From assembly GCA_017420875.1 (NCBI GenBank), contig JAFQNW010000041.1, forward strand, positions 1 through 35,770: 35,770 bases of DNA, read 5' to 3'. This document shows positions 1 through 7,919 of the stretch, piece by piece. Position 1 is the stretch's first letter. Every line of letters begins with the position of its first letter. The notes under the pieces are model-generated. The model saw only the letters and a list, made by a program, of their open reading frames with translations. It ran no database searches and was not told where the DNA came from. Made by a program: the position numbers and the translations under genes. This DNA comes from Bacteroidaceae bacterium. Its GTDB lineage: Bacteria; Bacteroidota; Bacteroidia; Bacteroidales; Bacteroidaceae.

Positions 1-168
1 AATAAAAACGGACAAAGATGTCAAGAAAAATCGCCATGGGTAGAAATCAGGTAGATTTACAAACAGAAGTACCCTATTCACAGGTGTCTGTAGGGCCGTT
101 TCTGATTTCTTGCAAAAAGACACAATAGTATATAAGCAATTAATTATCAAGTTATTACAAAAGAATTA
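1..168. other. Non-coding leader next to truncated susC
   Basis: No supported gene lies here. All forward frames are interrupted, and the susC frame has stops at 52, 91, 112 and finally 133-135. A 36-codon open stretch from 18 to 128 (beginning MSRKIAMGR) has no recognisable similarity. There is a 9-bp inverted repeat agaaatcag (42-50) / ctgatttct (102-110). Inside it are shorter pairings, cccta (72-76)/taggg (91-95), and gtgtct (84-89) pairs with agacac (118-123). No Bacteroides promoter (TTTG plus TAnnTTTG) and no signal peptide codons are visible, although a normal susC would have both immediately upstream. This stretch is therefore foreign to the gene that follows. Confidence 0.5.
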
Positions 169-3000
169 AGTACCGCCAAGACTCTGATGATTTCGTTCAT
201 TGGTATGCGTACTCAGGAAGTGGCAATCAAGCCAAACATGAGTGTGGTATTGAAAACGGACACAGAGATGTTGGACGAAGTGGTAGTAACAGGTTACGGT
301 ACATTCAAGAAGTCTTCGTTTACCGGTGCTGCTTCTACTATGGAAACTGAAAACTTGAAGGACGTTCCTACAATCTCTGTTGAAGACAAGTTGGCCGGTT
401 CTGTAGCCGGTGTTCAATTGAACTCTTTGTCTGGTCAGCCGGGTGCTGCCGTAAACATTAAGATTCGTGGTATGGGTTCTATCAATGCCGGTAACAACCC
501 GTTGTTCGTAATCGATGGTGTGCCTATGAGCAGTGGTAACGTAGCTGAATTCGGTTACGCCGACGCTGGTACTAACTTGTTGGCTACTTTGAACAGTAAC
601 GACATCGAATCAATGACTGTTATCAAGGACGCTGCTGCCGCTTCACTCTACGGCTCGCGTGCTGCTAACGGTGTGATTGTTATCAATACCAAGAAGGGTT
701 CTGAAGGTAAGACTTCTATCAACTTCAAGGCTGACTGGGGTTTCTCTAATGTAGCTATTGACTATCGCCCTACTTTGAGCGGTGATGATCGTCGTGAATT
801 GTTGCATATGGGTTTTGTGAACTATGCCTTGGATAATGGCCTGTCTGAATCAGCTGCTACGGCTTTTGCTGATAGAAACATCGATTCTTTCGCAGGTAAG
901 CCAGCAGGCGGTTGGACAGACTGGAGCGACATCTTGTTGAAAAACGGTAGCCACCAGAACTACGAAGTAAGTGCATCGGGTGGTAACTCAAAGACCAAGT
1001 ACTATTCTTCTTTGTCTTAGACCAAGCAAGAAGGTGTTACTTTGGGTGCCGGTTTGGAACGTATGACAGGTACTGCTAACGCTAGCCACCAAGCAGGTCG
1101 CGTGAAGTTGGAAGCAAGTGCCATGTTCTCAAAAACAAACCAGGATTTGAGTAACGAAGGTACTTCATTTGCTTCTCCATGGATGGCCGTAGCATGGGCA
1201 ACTTCTCCATCTACTTATCCGTACGAAGAAGATGGTAGCTGGAGTACTTATTTCCCTGTAACCAATGGTACTAACCCGTTGCAAAGCTTGACTTATAACT
1301 ATAACAAGTCAAATGTAACCCGTTCTATGAACACATTGGCTGCTACATGGAACATTTGGGACAACTTGAACCTCCGTCAATCTTTGTCATACGACTACAT
1401 CAACAACACCTCTAACACTTTGTGGGACCGCCGTACCGGTGACGGTGATGACTACAACATGTTGATGCAACGTGTGATCGCTACTCACGAACGTTTGAAC
1501 ACTCAGACTCAGTTGACTTATGCCAAGACTTTCAACGAAGTACACAATGTAGATGCTTTGTTGGGCTTCGAAACTGAAGATTACCAATATGCTTGGAACT
1601 ACATCAACGGTTACGACTATCCGGGCTTGAAGCCTGAATTCCAGAATGCAGGTACCACTGCTGCTGAATCTGGTAAGGACCGTTCGAAGATGGTTTCTTA
1701 CTTGGGCCGTTTGAACTATAACTATGCTGACAGATATTATGCCAGCGCTTCTTATCGTATGGACGGTACTTCTCGTTTGTCTCGCGACAACCGTTGGGGT
1801 TCATTCTGGTCAGTATCAGGATCTTGGCGTTTCATGCAAGAAGCATTCATGGAAAACATCAAGAACGTAATCACTGACGGTAAGCTCCGTGCATCATACG
1901 GTGTGAACGGTACATTGCCATCAAGCTACTATGGTTACAACACTTGGTACTCTTACGGATGGAACTATAACGGTATGGCTGGTATTGCAGAAGGTAATGC
2001 TGGTAACCCTGAATTGAAGTGGGAAAAGAACAAGGCTTTGAACATCGGTCTTGACTTGACATTCTGGAATCGTTTGTCCATGACTGTAGACTGGTATACT
2101 CGTACTTCTTCAGACTTGTTGATGAGCAAGCCTATTTCTTATGTACCTGGTTTCAATAGTGCGTCAGCTTTGATGAACGTAGGTGAGTTGAAGAATAGCG
2201 GTATTGAAGTTGAACTTCGTTCGACTAACATCAATACAAAGGATTTCATCTGGACAACTTCATTCAATATCGGTCATAACAAGAACGAATTGGTGAAATT
2301 GGATGGTATGCAGACTCAAGTAATCGACGGTCGTTTGATTCACCGTGAAGGCGAAGCTTACAACTCATTCTATTTGTACGAATATGCAGGTGTGAACCCG
2401 GAAACAGGTAACGAATGGTACTACATCAACGGTGACGGTGAAGATGCACGCGAAAAGACTGAAGACCTTACTAAGGTGAATAAGATTATTGCCGGTAGTC
2501 CAGACCCAGTTGTACAAGGTGGTTTGACCAACTACTTGAAGTGGAAGTTTATTGACTTCAACATGACATTGACTTACTCTTTGGGTGGTGAAGCGTTCAA
2601 CTATGCTACATGGCAGAACACTAACGGTGGTTATTATAACTACGTAGGTGCAGTTCCTGCATTCTATGACATCGACAAGATGTGGAAACAACCGGGCGAC
2701 AATGCCGAACTTCCACGTTTCGTATACGATAACTTGTATTATACTACTCAGTCAAGCCGTTGGTTGATGTCTACTGATTACTTGCGTATCAAGAACTTAA
2801 CTGTAGGTTTCACTGTTCCAACAAACTGGATCAAGAGTGCCGGTCTCAGCAAGTTGAGAGCTTACTTTGCTGCCAACAACTTGTTGACATGGAAGAGCGA
2901 CGACATGGTTGTGGATCCTGAAATCCCGGCAGACGGTCTTTGTACATTCGAAGCTCCTGCTTTGAGAACATTTACATTCGGTATTGAAGTTGGATTCTAA
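169..3000 (+). pseudogene. susC: SusC/RagA TonB-dependent outer membrane receptor, N-terminally truncated and interrupted by an in-frame TAG
   Basis: SusC proteins are outer membrane TonB-dependent channels that import oligosaccharides or peptides with a SusD lipoprotein. Family similarity begins at about 169 in the middle of the N-terminal carboxypeptidase-regulatory-like domain (STAKTLMISFIGM). It continues through the family signature DEVVVTGYG (273-299), the plug domain ending in ASLYGSRAANGVIVINTKKG (640-699), and a long beta-barrel ending in a terminal Phe (FGIEVGF). The signal peptide and about 80-100 N-terminal residues are absent, and there is an in-frame TAA at 133-135. A TAG at 1018-1020 replaces what is normally a Tyr codon (SSLS-stop-TKQEGVTLG). 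Reading resumes in the same frame, so this is one nonsense base and not a frameshift. The barrel is otherwise undamaged and keeps the same biased codons as susD, so decay looks recent or the copy is a silent cassette. Neither fragment (187-1020, 1042-3000) could be exported as a working receptor. Confidence 0.88.
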
Positions 3001-3021
3001 TAAACAATCAAGATTAAAGAC

Positions 3022-4500
3022 ATGAAAAAGAATATATTTAAAACAATTGTCTGTGGTTTCGCTGCATTGGCTCTGACTTCATGTGCCAATAACTGGCTCG
3101 ACACAGAACCGAGCAACGGGGTAGGTGCAAATGGCGCACTTTCAACCGATGAAGACTTGTACAATGTTCGTACAGGTATGTACTATATGTTCAAGGGTAG
3201 CTCCAGCTACTATGACTACTATGGTGCCCGTATGTGGTATTATGCAGATGTTCGTGGCGAAGACATGCAAAGCGAACCTTCTGGTAGCCGTACAAAGTCG
3301 TTGTATAACTTCACTTACCGTACTGCATCGGATGCTCCGGCTATCTGGACTACTCCGTATCGTTTGATTCGTCGTGCAAGCCGCATTATAGAAGCTGTTG
3401 AAGGTGGTAACATTACCGGCGATGCTGCTTGGATTGCCGAAATGGGTGCTGAAGCGAAAGTTCTTCGTGCATTGGCTCACTTCGACCTGGTACGTGTGTA
3501 CGGTCAGACTTATACAGCCGACAACGGTGCTTCTTATGGTGTGCCTATTGTAACTTCTGCATTGGACATCACAGCTACTCCTGGACGTAATACTGTAGCT
3601 GAAGTTTATACTTTCGTTGAAAACGAATTAAACGCTGCCATCAACTCAGGTGCATTGTCGACAGACATTACTACCGGTTATGTAAACGAATGGGCTGCTA
3701 AGGCTATCTTGGCTCGCGTTTATTTGACTAAGGGTGACAATGCCAATGCTTTGAGCTTGGCTGAAGATATCATCAACAATGGTCCGTACGAATTGTGGGC
3801 TAACGATGAATATGCTGCTGCATGGTCAAAGAAAAACGGTTCTCATTTGAAGGAACCTATCTTGGAAATCGTGATGACTGGTACTACTGACTGGGTTGAC
3901 CGTGAAGGTATTGCCAATTTGTACCAAGAATCAGGTTATGCAGATATGATTATGACCAAGACTTTCCTCAACTTGATGAGCGAAGATATGAACGACTGCC
4001 GTTGGGGTGTAATGGTTGCTCCTAAGACAGACGATTTCATTGAAAAGTATGGTGAAGACCGTGTATTCTTGAACAAGTATTTGGCTATGAATACATTCAA
4101 CAGCTTGCCGGTTATCCGCTTGTCTGAAATGTATTTGGTTGCTGCTGAAGCTGCTGCCAAGACTAGCGATGCCACTAAGGCTGCCAAGTATTTGAACGCT
4201 ATCGTTCTTCGTGCTAACCCGAACGCTACACCGGTAGCTGAAGCTGATGCAACTGTTGCTCGTATCTCTAAGGAACGTCGTAAGGAATTGATTGGTGAAG
4301 GTCACCGTTTGTTCGATGCAATGCGTAACAACGAAACCATCACTCGTTACACTTCTGAGGCTGATCAAGGTTATCATGCAGCTTTGAATGAAGAAGCTCG
4401 TTCATTCGATCGTACTTTCTTCAAGGTATTGTTGCCTATCCCTCAAGGTGAATTGGATGTAAACCCAACCATCGCTGCTCAACAGAACCCAGGATATTAA
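3022..4500 (+). CDS. susD: SusD/RagB-family nutrient-binding outer membrane lipoprotein
   Basis: This is the partner of SusC: a surface lipoprotein that caps the receptor and captures glycan or peptide substrate. The 492-residue product begins with a type II signal peptide ending LALTSC, with Cys21 as the lipidated residue, followed by NNWLDTEPSN, a typical SusD mature start. The alpha-helical TPR-like body contains the conserved stretch RLSEMYLVAAEAA (about residues 369-381) and the C-terminal motif ERRKELIGEGHRLFDAMR (about 418-435). It ends LPIPQGELDVNP...NPGY, the usual RagB/SusD ending. The gene lies 21 bp after the susC stop with no promoter of its own visible, so it depends on transcription through the broken susC. 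Codons are strongly biased (TTG, GGT, GAA, AAC), as in highly expressed genes. Substrate cannot be inferred because no glycoside hydrolase is present in the window. Confidence 0.95.
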   Translation: MKKNIFKTIVCGFAALALTSCANNWLDTEPSNGVGANGALSTDEDLYNVRTGMYYMFKGSSSYYDYYGARMWYYADVRGEDMQSEPSGSRTKSLYNFTYRTASDAPAIWTTPYRLIRRASRIIEAVEGGNITGDAAWIAEMGAEAKVLRALAHFDLVRVYGQTYTADNGASYGVPIVTSALDITATPGRNTVAEVYTFVENELNAAINSGALSTDITTGYVNEWAAKAILARVYLTKGDNANALSLAEDIINNGPYELWANDEYAAAWSKKNGSHLKEPILEIVMTGTTDWVDREGIANLYQESGYADMIMTKTFLNLMSEDMNDCRWGVMVAPKTDDFIEKYGEDRVFLNKYLAMNTFNSLPVIRLSEMYLVAAEAAAKTSDATKAAKYLNAIVLRANPNATPVAEADATVARISKERRKELIGEGHRLFDAMRNNETITRYTSEADQGYHAALNEEARSFDRTFFKVLLPIPQGELDVNPTIAAQQNPGY

Positions 4501-4524
4501 TCAAATCCTCATAATATATGAAAA

Positions 4525-4558
4525 AGGAGTGCATTTCAACTGAATGCACTCTTTTTTT
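4525..4558 (+). terminator. Intrinsic terminator after susD
   Basis: A 9-bp perfect stem, gagtgcatt (4527-4535) with aatgcactc (4543-4551), a 7-nt loop and seven T residues. It closes the susC-susD unit and separates it from hflX. Confidence 0.9.
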
Positions 4559-4560
4559 GT

Positions 4561-4568
4561 TATATTTG
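4561..4568 (+). promoter_or_regulatory. hflX promoter -7 element
   Basis: TATATTTG matches the Bacteroides -7 consensus TAnnTTTG exactly and sits 25 bp before the hflX ATG. A matching -33 TTTG at the right distance is not seen, because the upstream sequence is taken up by the susD terminator. Confidence 0.6.
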
Positions 4569-4592
4569 CCGAAAATATAGAAATAGGAATAC

Positions 4593-5852
4593 ATGAAGGA
4601 ATTTATTATATCGGAAGCAAAGGTCGAAACAGCAGTGCTGGTGGGGTTGATTACTCAAACGCAAGACGAACGGAAAACAACGGAATATTTGGATGAACTG
4701 GAATTTCTGGCTCATACGGCTGGGGCTCAGGTCGTGCGTCGGTTTACACAGAAGTTGCCAACGGCTCATTCCGTAACCTATGTAGGAAAGGGTAAGTTGG
4801 AGGAAATTCGTGACTATATCCGTGCTGAAGAGGAAGAAGAACGTGAAATTGGGATGGTCATCTTTGATGATGAACTTTCGGCCAAGCAGATACGAAACAT
4901 TGAAGCAGAACTGAAAGTGAAGATTCTGGACCGTACTTCTTTGATTCTTGATATCTTTGCGATGCGTGCCCAAACAGCCAACGCAAAAACTCAAGTTGAG
5001 CTGGCTCAATATAAATACATGCTGCCTCGTTTGCAACGCCTTTGGACTCACTTGGAACGTCAGGGAGGTGGTTCAGGTGCCGGTGGTGGTAAAGGCTCGG
5101 TAGGGCTTCGTGGTCCGGGTGAAACGCAGTTGGAAATGGACCGTCGTATCATTTTGAACCGCATGTCTTTGTTGAAAGAACGTTTGGCGGAAATCGATAA
5201 GCAGAAGGCTACCCAACGAAAGAATAGAGGTCGGATGATTCGTGTGGCATTGGTGGGTTATACTAATGTCGGTAAGTCGACGTTGATGAACCTGTTGGCC
5301 AAGAGTGAAGTGTTTGCAGAGAATAAATTGTTTGCTACCCTGGATACCACAGTGCGTAAGGTCATTATCGAAAATCTGCCTTTCTTGCTTTCCGATACGG
5401 TTGGGTTTATCCGTAAACTTCCGACTGATTTGGTGGAATCGTTCAAATCGACCTTGGATGAGGTGCGTGAGGCAGACTTCCTGGTACACGTAGTCGACAT
5501 TTCTCATCCGGACTTTGAAGAACAAATAGCCGTGGTTGACAAGACGATTGCCGATTTGGGAGCAAGCGGAAAGCCGGGAATGATTGTATTCAACAAGATA
5601 GATGCTTATACTTATATAGAGAAAGCTGAGGATGATTTGACTCCGAAAACAAAGGAAAACATTACGCTGGAAGAGTTGATGAAAACATGGATGGCTAAAT
5701 TGAATGATAACTGCATCTTTATTTCAGCTCGCGAAAAGATAAATCTGGATGAGCTGAAAAGCATTATATATAATAAGGTAAGAGAATTGCATGTACAGAA
5801 GTATCCTTATAACGATTTCCTTTATCAAACATACGATGAAACGGAAATGTAA
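4593..5852 (+). CDS. hflX: GTPase HflX
   Basis: HflX is a ribosome-binding GTPase of the Obg-HflX superfamily that splits stalled or idle 70S ribosomes under stress. The 419-residue protein has the N-terminal HflX domain, with the glycine-rich loop GGGSGAGGGKGSVGLRGPGE (about residues 159-178) followed by a basic helical linker. The G domain then begins at about residue 215: G1 GYTNVGKST (about 221-229), G3 DTVGF with the HflX-specific FIRKLP, and G4 NKID. Length is normal for the family. The ATG at 4593 is preceded by a good -7 box, and the N-terminus (MKEFIISEAKVETAVLVGL) matches the family start. It is transcribed alone, since the next gene has its own -7 box. Confidence 0.97.
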   Translation: MKEFIISEAKVETAVLVGLITQTQDERKTTEYLDELEFLAHTAGAQVVRRFTQKLPTAHSVTYVGKGKLEEIRDYIRAEEEEEREIGMVIFDDELSAKQIRNIEAELKVKILDRTSLILDIFAMRAQTANAKTQVELAQYKYMLPRLQRLWTHLERQGGGSGAGGGKGSVGLRGPGETQLEMDRRIILNRMSLLKERLAEIDKQKATQRKNRGRMIRVALVGYTNVGKSTLMNLLAKSEVFAENKLFATLDTTVRKVIIENLPFLLSDTVGFIRKLPTDLVESFKSTLDEVREADFLVHVVDISHPDFEEQIAVVDKTIADLGASGKPGMIVFNKIDAYTYIEKAEDDLTPKTKENITLEELMKTWMAKLNDNCIFISAREKINLDELKSIIYNKVRELHVQKYPYNDFLYQTYDETEM

Positions 5853-5855
5853 GGG

Positions 5856-5863
5856 TAGCTTTG
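5856..5863 (+). promoter_or_regulatory. -7 element for the DUF4954 gene
   Basis: TAGCTTTG fits TAnnTTTG 24 bp before the ATG at 5888. It lies just after the hflX stop and is followed by two copies of aataggt (5864-5870 and 5874-5880). No convincing -33 element is visible, so transcription from hflX may also contribute. Confidence 0.45.
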
Positions 5864-5887
5864 AATAGGTATTAATAGGTAAATAGG

Positions 5888-7876
5888 ATGACGTATCGTA
5901 GATTAACAGAACAGGAAATATCACAATTGAAGATGAATGGGTGTACTGCCACCAATTGGTCTGACATTGAGGTCGTTCCCGAATTCGTAACAGACTACAT
6001 TTATTATACCCGTTTCTCCGGACAGGTGAAGCTGGGCGTTTTCGATTATGAGTTTACTTTGGCCGGTGGAATCAAGAAACATGCCGGTTTGTATCATGTG
6101 ACGTTGCACAATGTAACGGTAGGGAATTATTGTTGCATTGAGAATGTCAAGAACTATATTGCCAACTACAGCATTGGCGATTACACCTTTATAGAGAATG
6201 TGGATATCATCCTGGTGGATGGACATAGCCGTTTTGGTAATGGGGTAGAGGTGGCTGTATTGAATGAGACAGGTGGCCGTGAAGTGCTGATACACGACCG
6301 ATTGTCTGCTCATCAAGCCTATATCATGGCTCTTTATCGCCATCGTCCGGAATTGATTGAGAAGATGCGGGGAATCATTGAGAACTATGCGGAAGCAAAT
6401 GCTTCGGATATGGGTACGATTGGCTCGCATGTAACCATCGTCGATTCGGGCTACATCAAGAATGTGAAGGTGGGCGATTATTGTAAGATTGAGGGAACCG
6501 GCCGTTTGAAGAACGGTAGTCTGAATAGTAATCAGGAGGCACCTATCCATATCGGTTATGGCGTGGTGTGCGATGACTTTATCATTTCGAGTGGTTCGGA
6601 TGTAGAGGACGGTACTACCTTGACACGTTGCTTCATTGGACAAGCTTGTCACTTGGGGCATAATTATTCGGCTTCCGATTCGCTATTTTTCAGTAATTGT
6701 CAGGAGGAAAACGGGGAGGCTTGTGCCATTTTTGCCGGTCCGTTCACGGTAACCCATCATAAATCGACGTTGTTGATAGCCGGAATGTTTTCGTTCATGA
6801 ATGCTGGTTCAGGTTCCAATCAAAGCAACCACATGTATAAACTGGGGCCGATTCATCAAGGAGCTATGGAACGAGGTGCAAAGACTACTTCGGATTCGTA
6901 TATTCTTTGGCCGGCCAAGGTGGGGGCTTTTTCGTTGGTGATGGGCCGTCATGTCAATCATGCAGATACATCCAACTTGCCTTTTTCTTATTTGATAGAG
7001 CAGCAGAATACTACTTATCTGGTTCCGGGGGTAAACTTGCGTAGTGTAGGTACGATTCGTGATGCCCAAAAGTGGCCAAAGCGAGACAAACGCAAGGACT
7101 CTCATCTGTTGGATCAAATTAATTATAACCTGCTCAGTCCATACACCATTCAGAAGATGATGAAAGGCATCAAGATCTTGAAGGACTTGCGTAGAGTGTC
7201 TGGTGAGACATCTGAGACTTATTCTTATCAAAGTGCCAAGATTAAGAATTCATCGTTGACGAATGGAATCAAGTTTTATGAGACGGCTATTCATAAGTTT
7301 TTGGGAAACTCCATCATCAAGCGTTTGGAGGAAATCCGTTTCCGAAGTGATGAAGAGATTCGTGCCCGTTTGGTTCCTGATACAGAGATTGGCCTAGGCG
7401 ATTGGGTAGATGTCTCGGGACTGATTGCTCCTAAAAGTGAAATTGAACGGTTGATGAATGATATCGAGTCGGGTGTCTTAACGAATGTCGATCAGATTCA
7501 CGAACGATTTGCCGAGATGCATCGCAATTATTATACGTATGAATGGACTTGGGCCTATGAAAAGATTCTCGATTATTATGGATTGCAAGCAGATAGCATG
7601 ACCGCCAAAGATGTCATTGCTATTGTGAAGCAATGGCAGGAATCGGTGGTTGGGCTGGACAAGATGCTTTATGCGGATGCCAAGAAAGAATTCTCGTTGT
7701 CGGCCATGACTGGTTTTGGAGCAGATGGTACTCGGGAAGAGAAAGAACAGGATTTCGAACAGGTTCGAGGTGTATTTGAAAGCAATCCTTTCGTTACGGC
7801 AGTACTTCAGCATATCGAAGTAAAGACAGCTTTAGGAAACGAATTGATAGAACGGATTTCTCCGTTGGTGGGATAA
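5888..7876 (+). CDS. DUF4954 family protein with left-handed beta-helix repeats
   Basis: The 662-residue cytoplasmic protein has no signal peptide. From about residue 65 to 370 it has short repeating units with small hydrophobic residues and glycines (for example VTVGNYCCIENVKNY, YSIGDYTFIENVD, IGSHVTIVDSGYIKNVKVGDYCKIEG, HIGYGVVCDDFIISSGSDV). This is the pattern of a left-handed parallel beta-helix as in hexapeptide-repeat acyl- and nucleotidyltransferases. The C-terminal third (from about residue 400) is predicted helical and acidic. I recognise it as the Bacteroidales and spirochaete family DUF4954; its reaction is not known to me. The helix pattern suggests handling of a sugar or sugar nucleotide, which is inference only. 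It is a single gene ending in a strong bidirectional terminator. Confidence 0.85.
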   Translation: MTYRRLTEQEISQLKMNGCTATNWSDIEVVPEFVTDYIYYTRFSGQVKLGVFDYEFTLAGGIKKHAGLYHVTLHNVTVGNYCCIENVKNYIANYSIGDYTFIENVDIILVDGHSRFGNGVEVAVLNETGGREVLIHDRLSAHQAYIMALYRHRPELIEKMRGIIENYAEANASDMGTIGSHVTIVDSGYIKNVKVGDYCKIEGTGRLKNGSLNSNQEAPIHIGYGVVCDDFIISSGSDVEDGTTLTRCFIGQACHLGHNYSASDSLFFSNCQEENGEACAIFAGPFTVTHHKSTLLIAGMFSFMNAGSGSNQSNHMYKLGPIHQGAMERGAKTTSDSYILWPAKVGAFSLVMGRHVNHADTSNLPFSYLIEQQNTTYLVPGVNLRSVGTIRDAQKWPKRDKRKDSHLLDQINYNLLSPYTIQKMMKGIKILKDLRRVSGETSETYSYQSAKIKNSSLTNGIKFYETAIHKFLGNSIIKRLEEIRFRSDEEIRARLVPDTEIGLGDWVDVSGLIAPKSEIERLMNDIESGVLTNVDQIHERFAEMHRNYYTYEWTWAYEKILDYYGLQADSMTAKDVIAIVKQWQESVVGLDKMLYADAKKEFSLSAMTGFGADGTREEKEQDFEQVRGVFESNPFVTAVLQHIEVKTALGNELIERISPLVG

Positions 7877-7919
7877 AACAAAAGGTGGATGTGTATAAAA
7901 ACACATCCACCTTTTGTTT
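7876..7919. terminator. Bidirectional terminator with a 19-bp perfect stem
   Basis: Arms 7876-7894 and 7901-7919 (core acaaaaggtggatgtgt) are perfectly complementary around a 6-nt loop, ataaaa. A-rich and T-rich outer ends give a T-run on either strand. The last base of the DUF4954 stop codon (7874-7876) and the first two bases of the minus-strand hydrolase stop codon (7918-7920) belong to the stem, so one hairpin serves both convergent genes. Confidence 0.92.

Noticed and set aside
7-275. Short similarity between aaaacggacaaagatgt (5-21) and the susC segment near 254-271
   Set aside because: The match needs a gap, the flanks do not align and the reading frame differs, so a duplicated susC fragment is not supported.
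1018-1020. Possible reassigned TAG codon or programmed readthrough in susC
   Set aside because: dnaE (26678-26680) and the Imm17-like gene (27801-27803) use TAG as normal stops, and no special downstream element is visible.
1042-3000. Second half of susC as an independent gene
   Set aside because: It begins in the barrel with no promoter, signal peptide or plug and is in the same frame as the first half.
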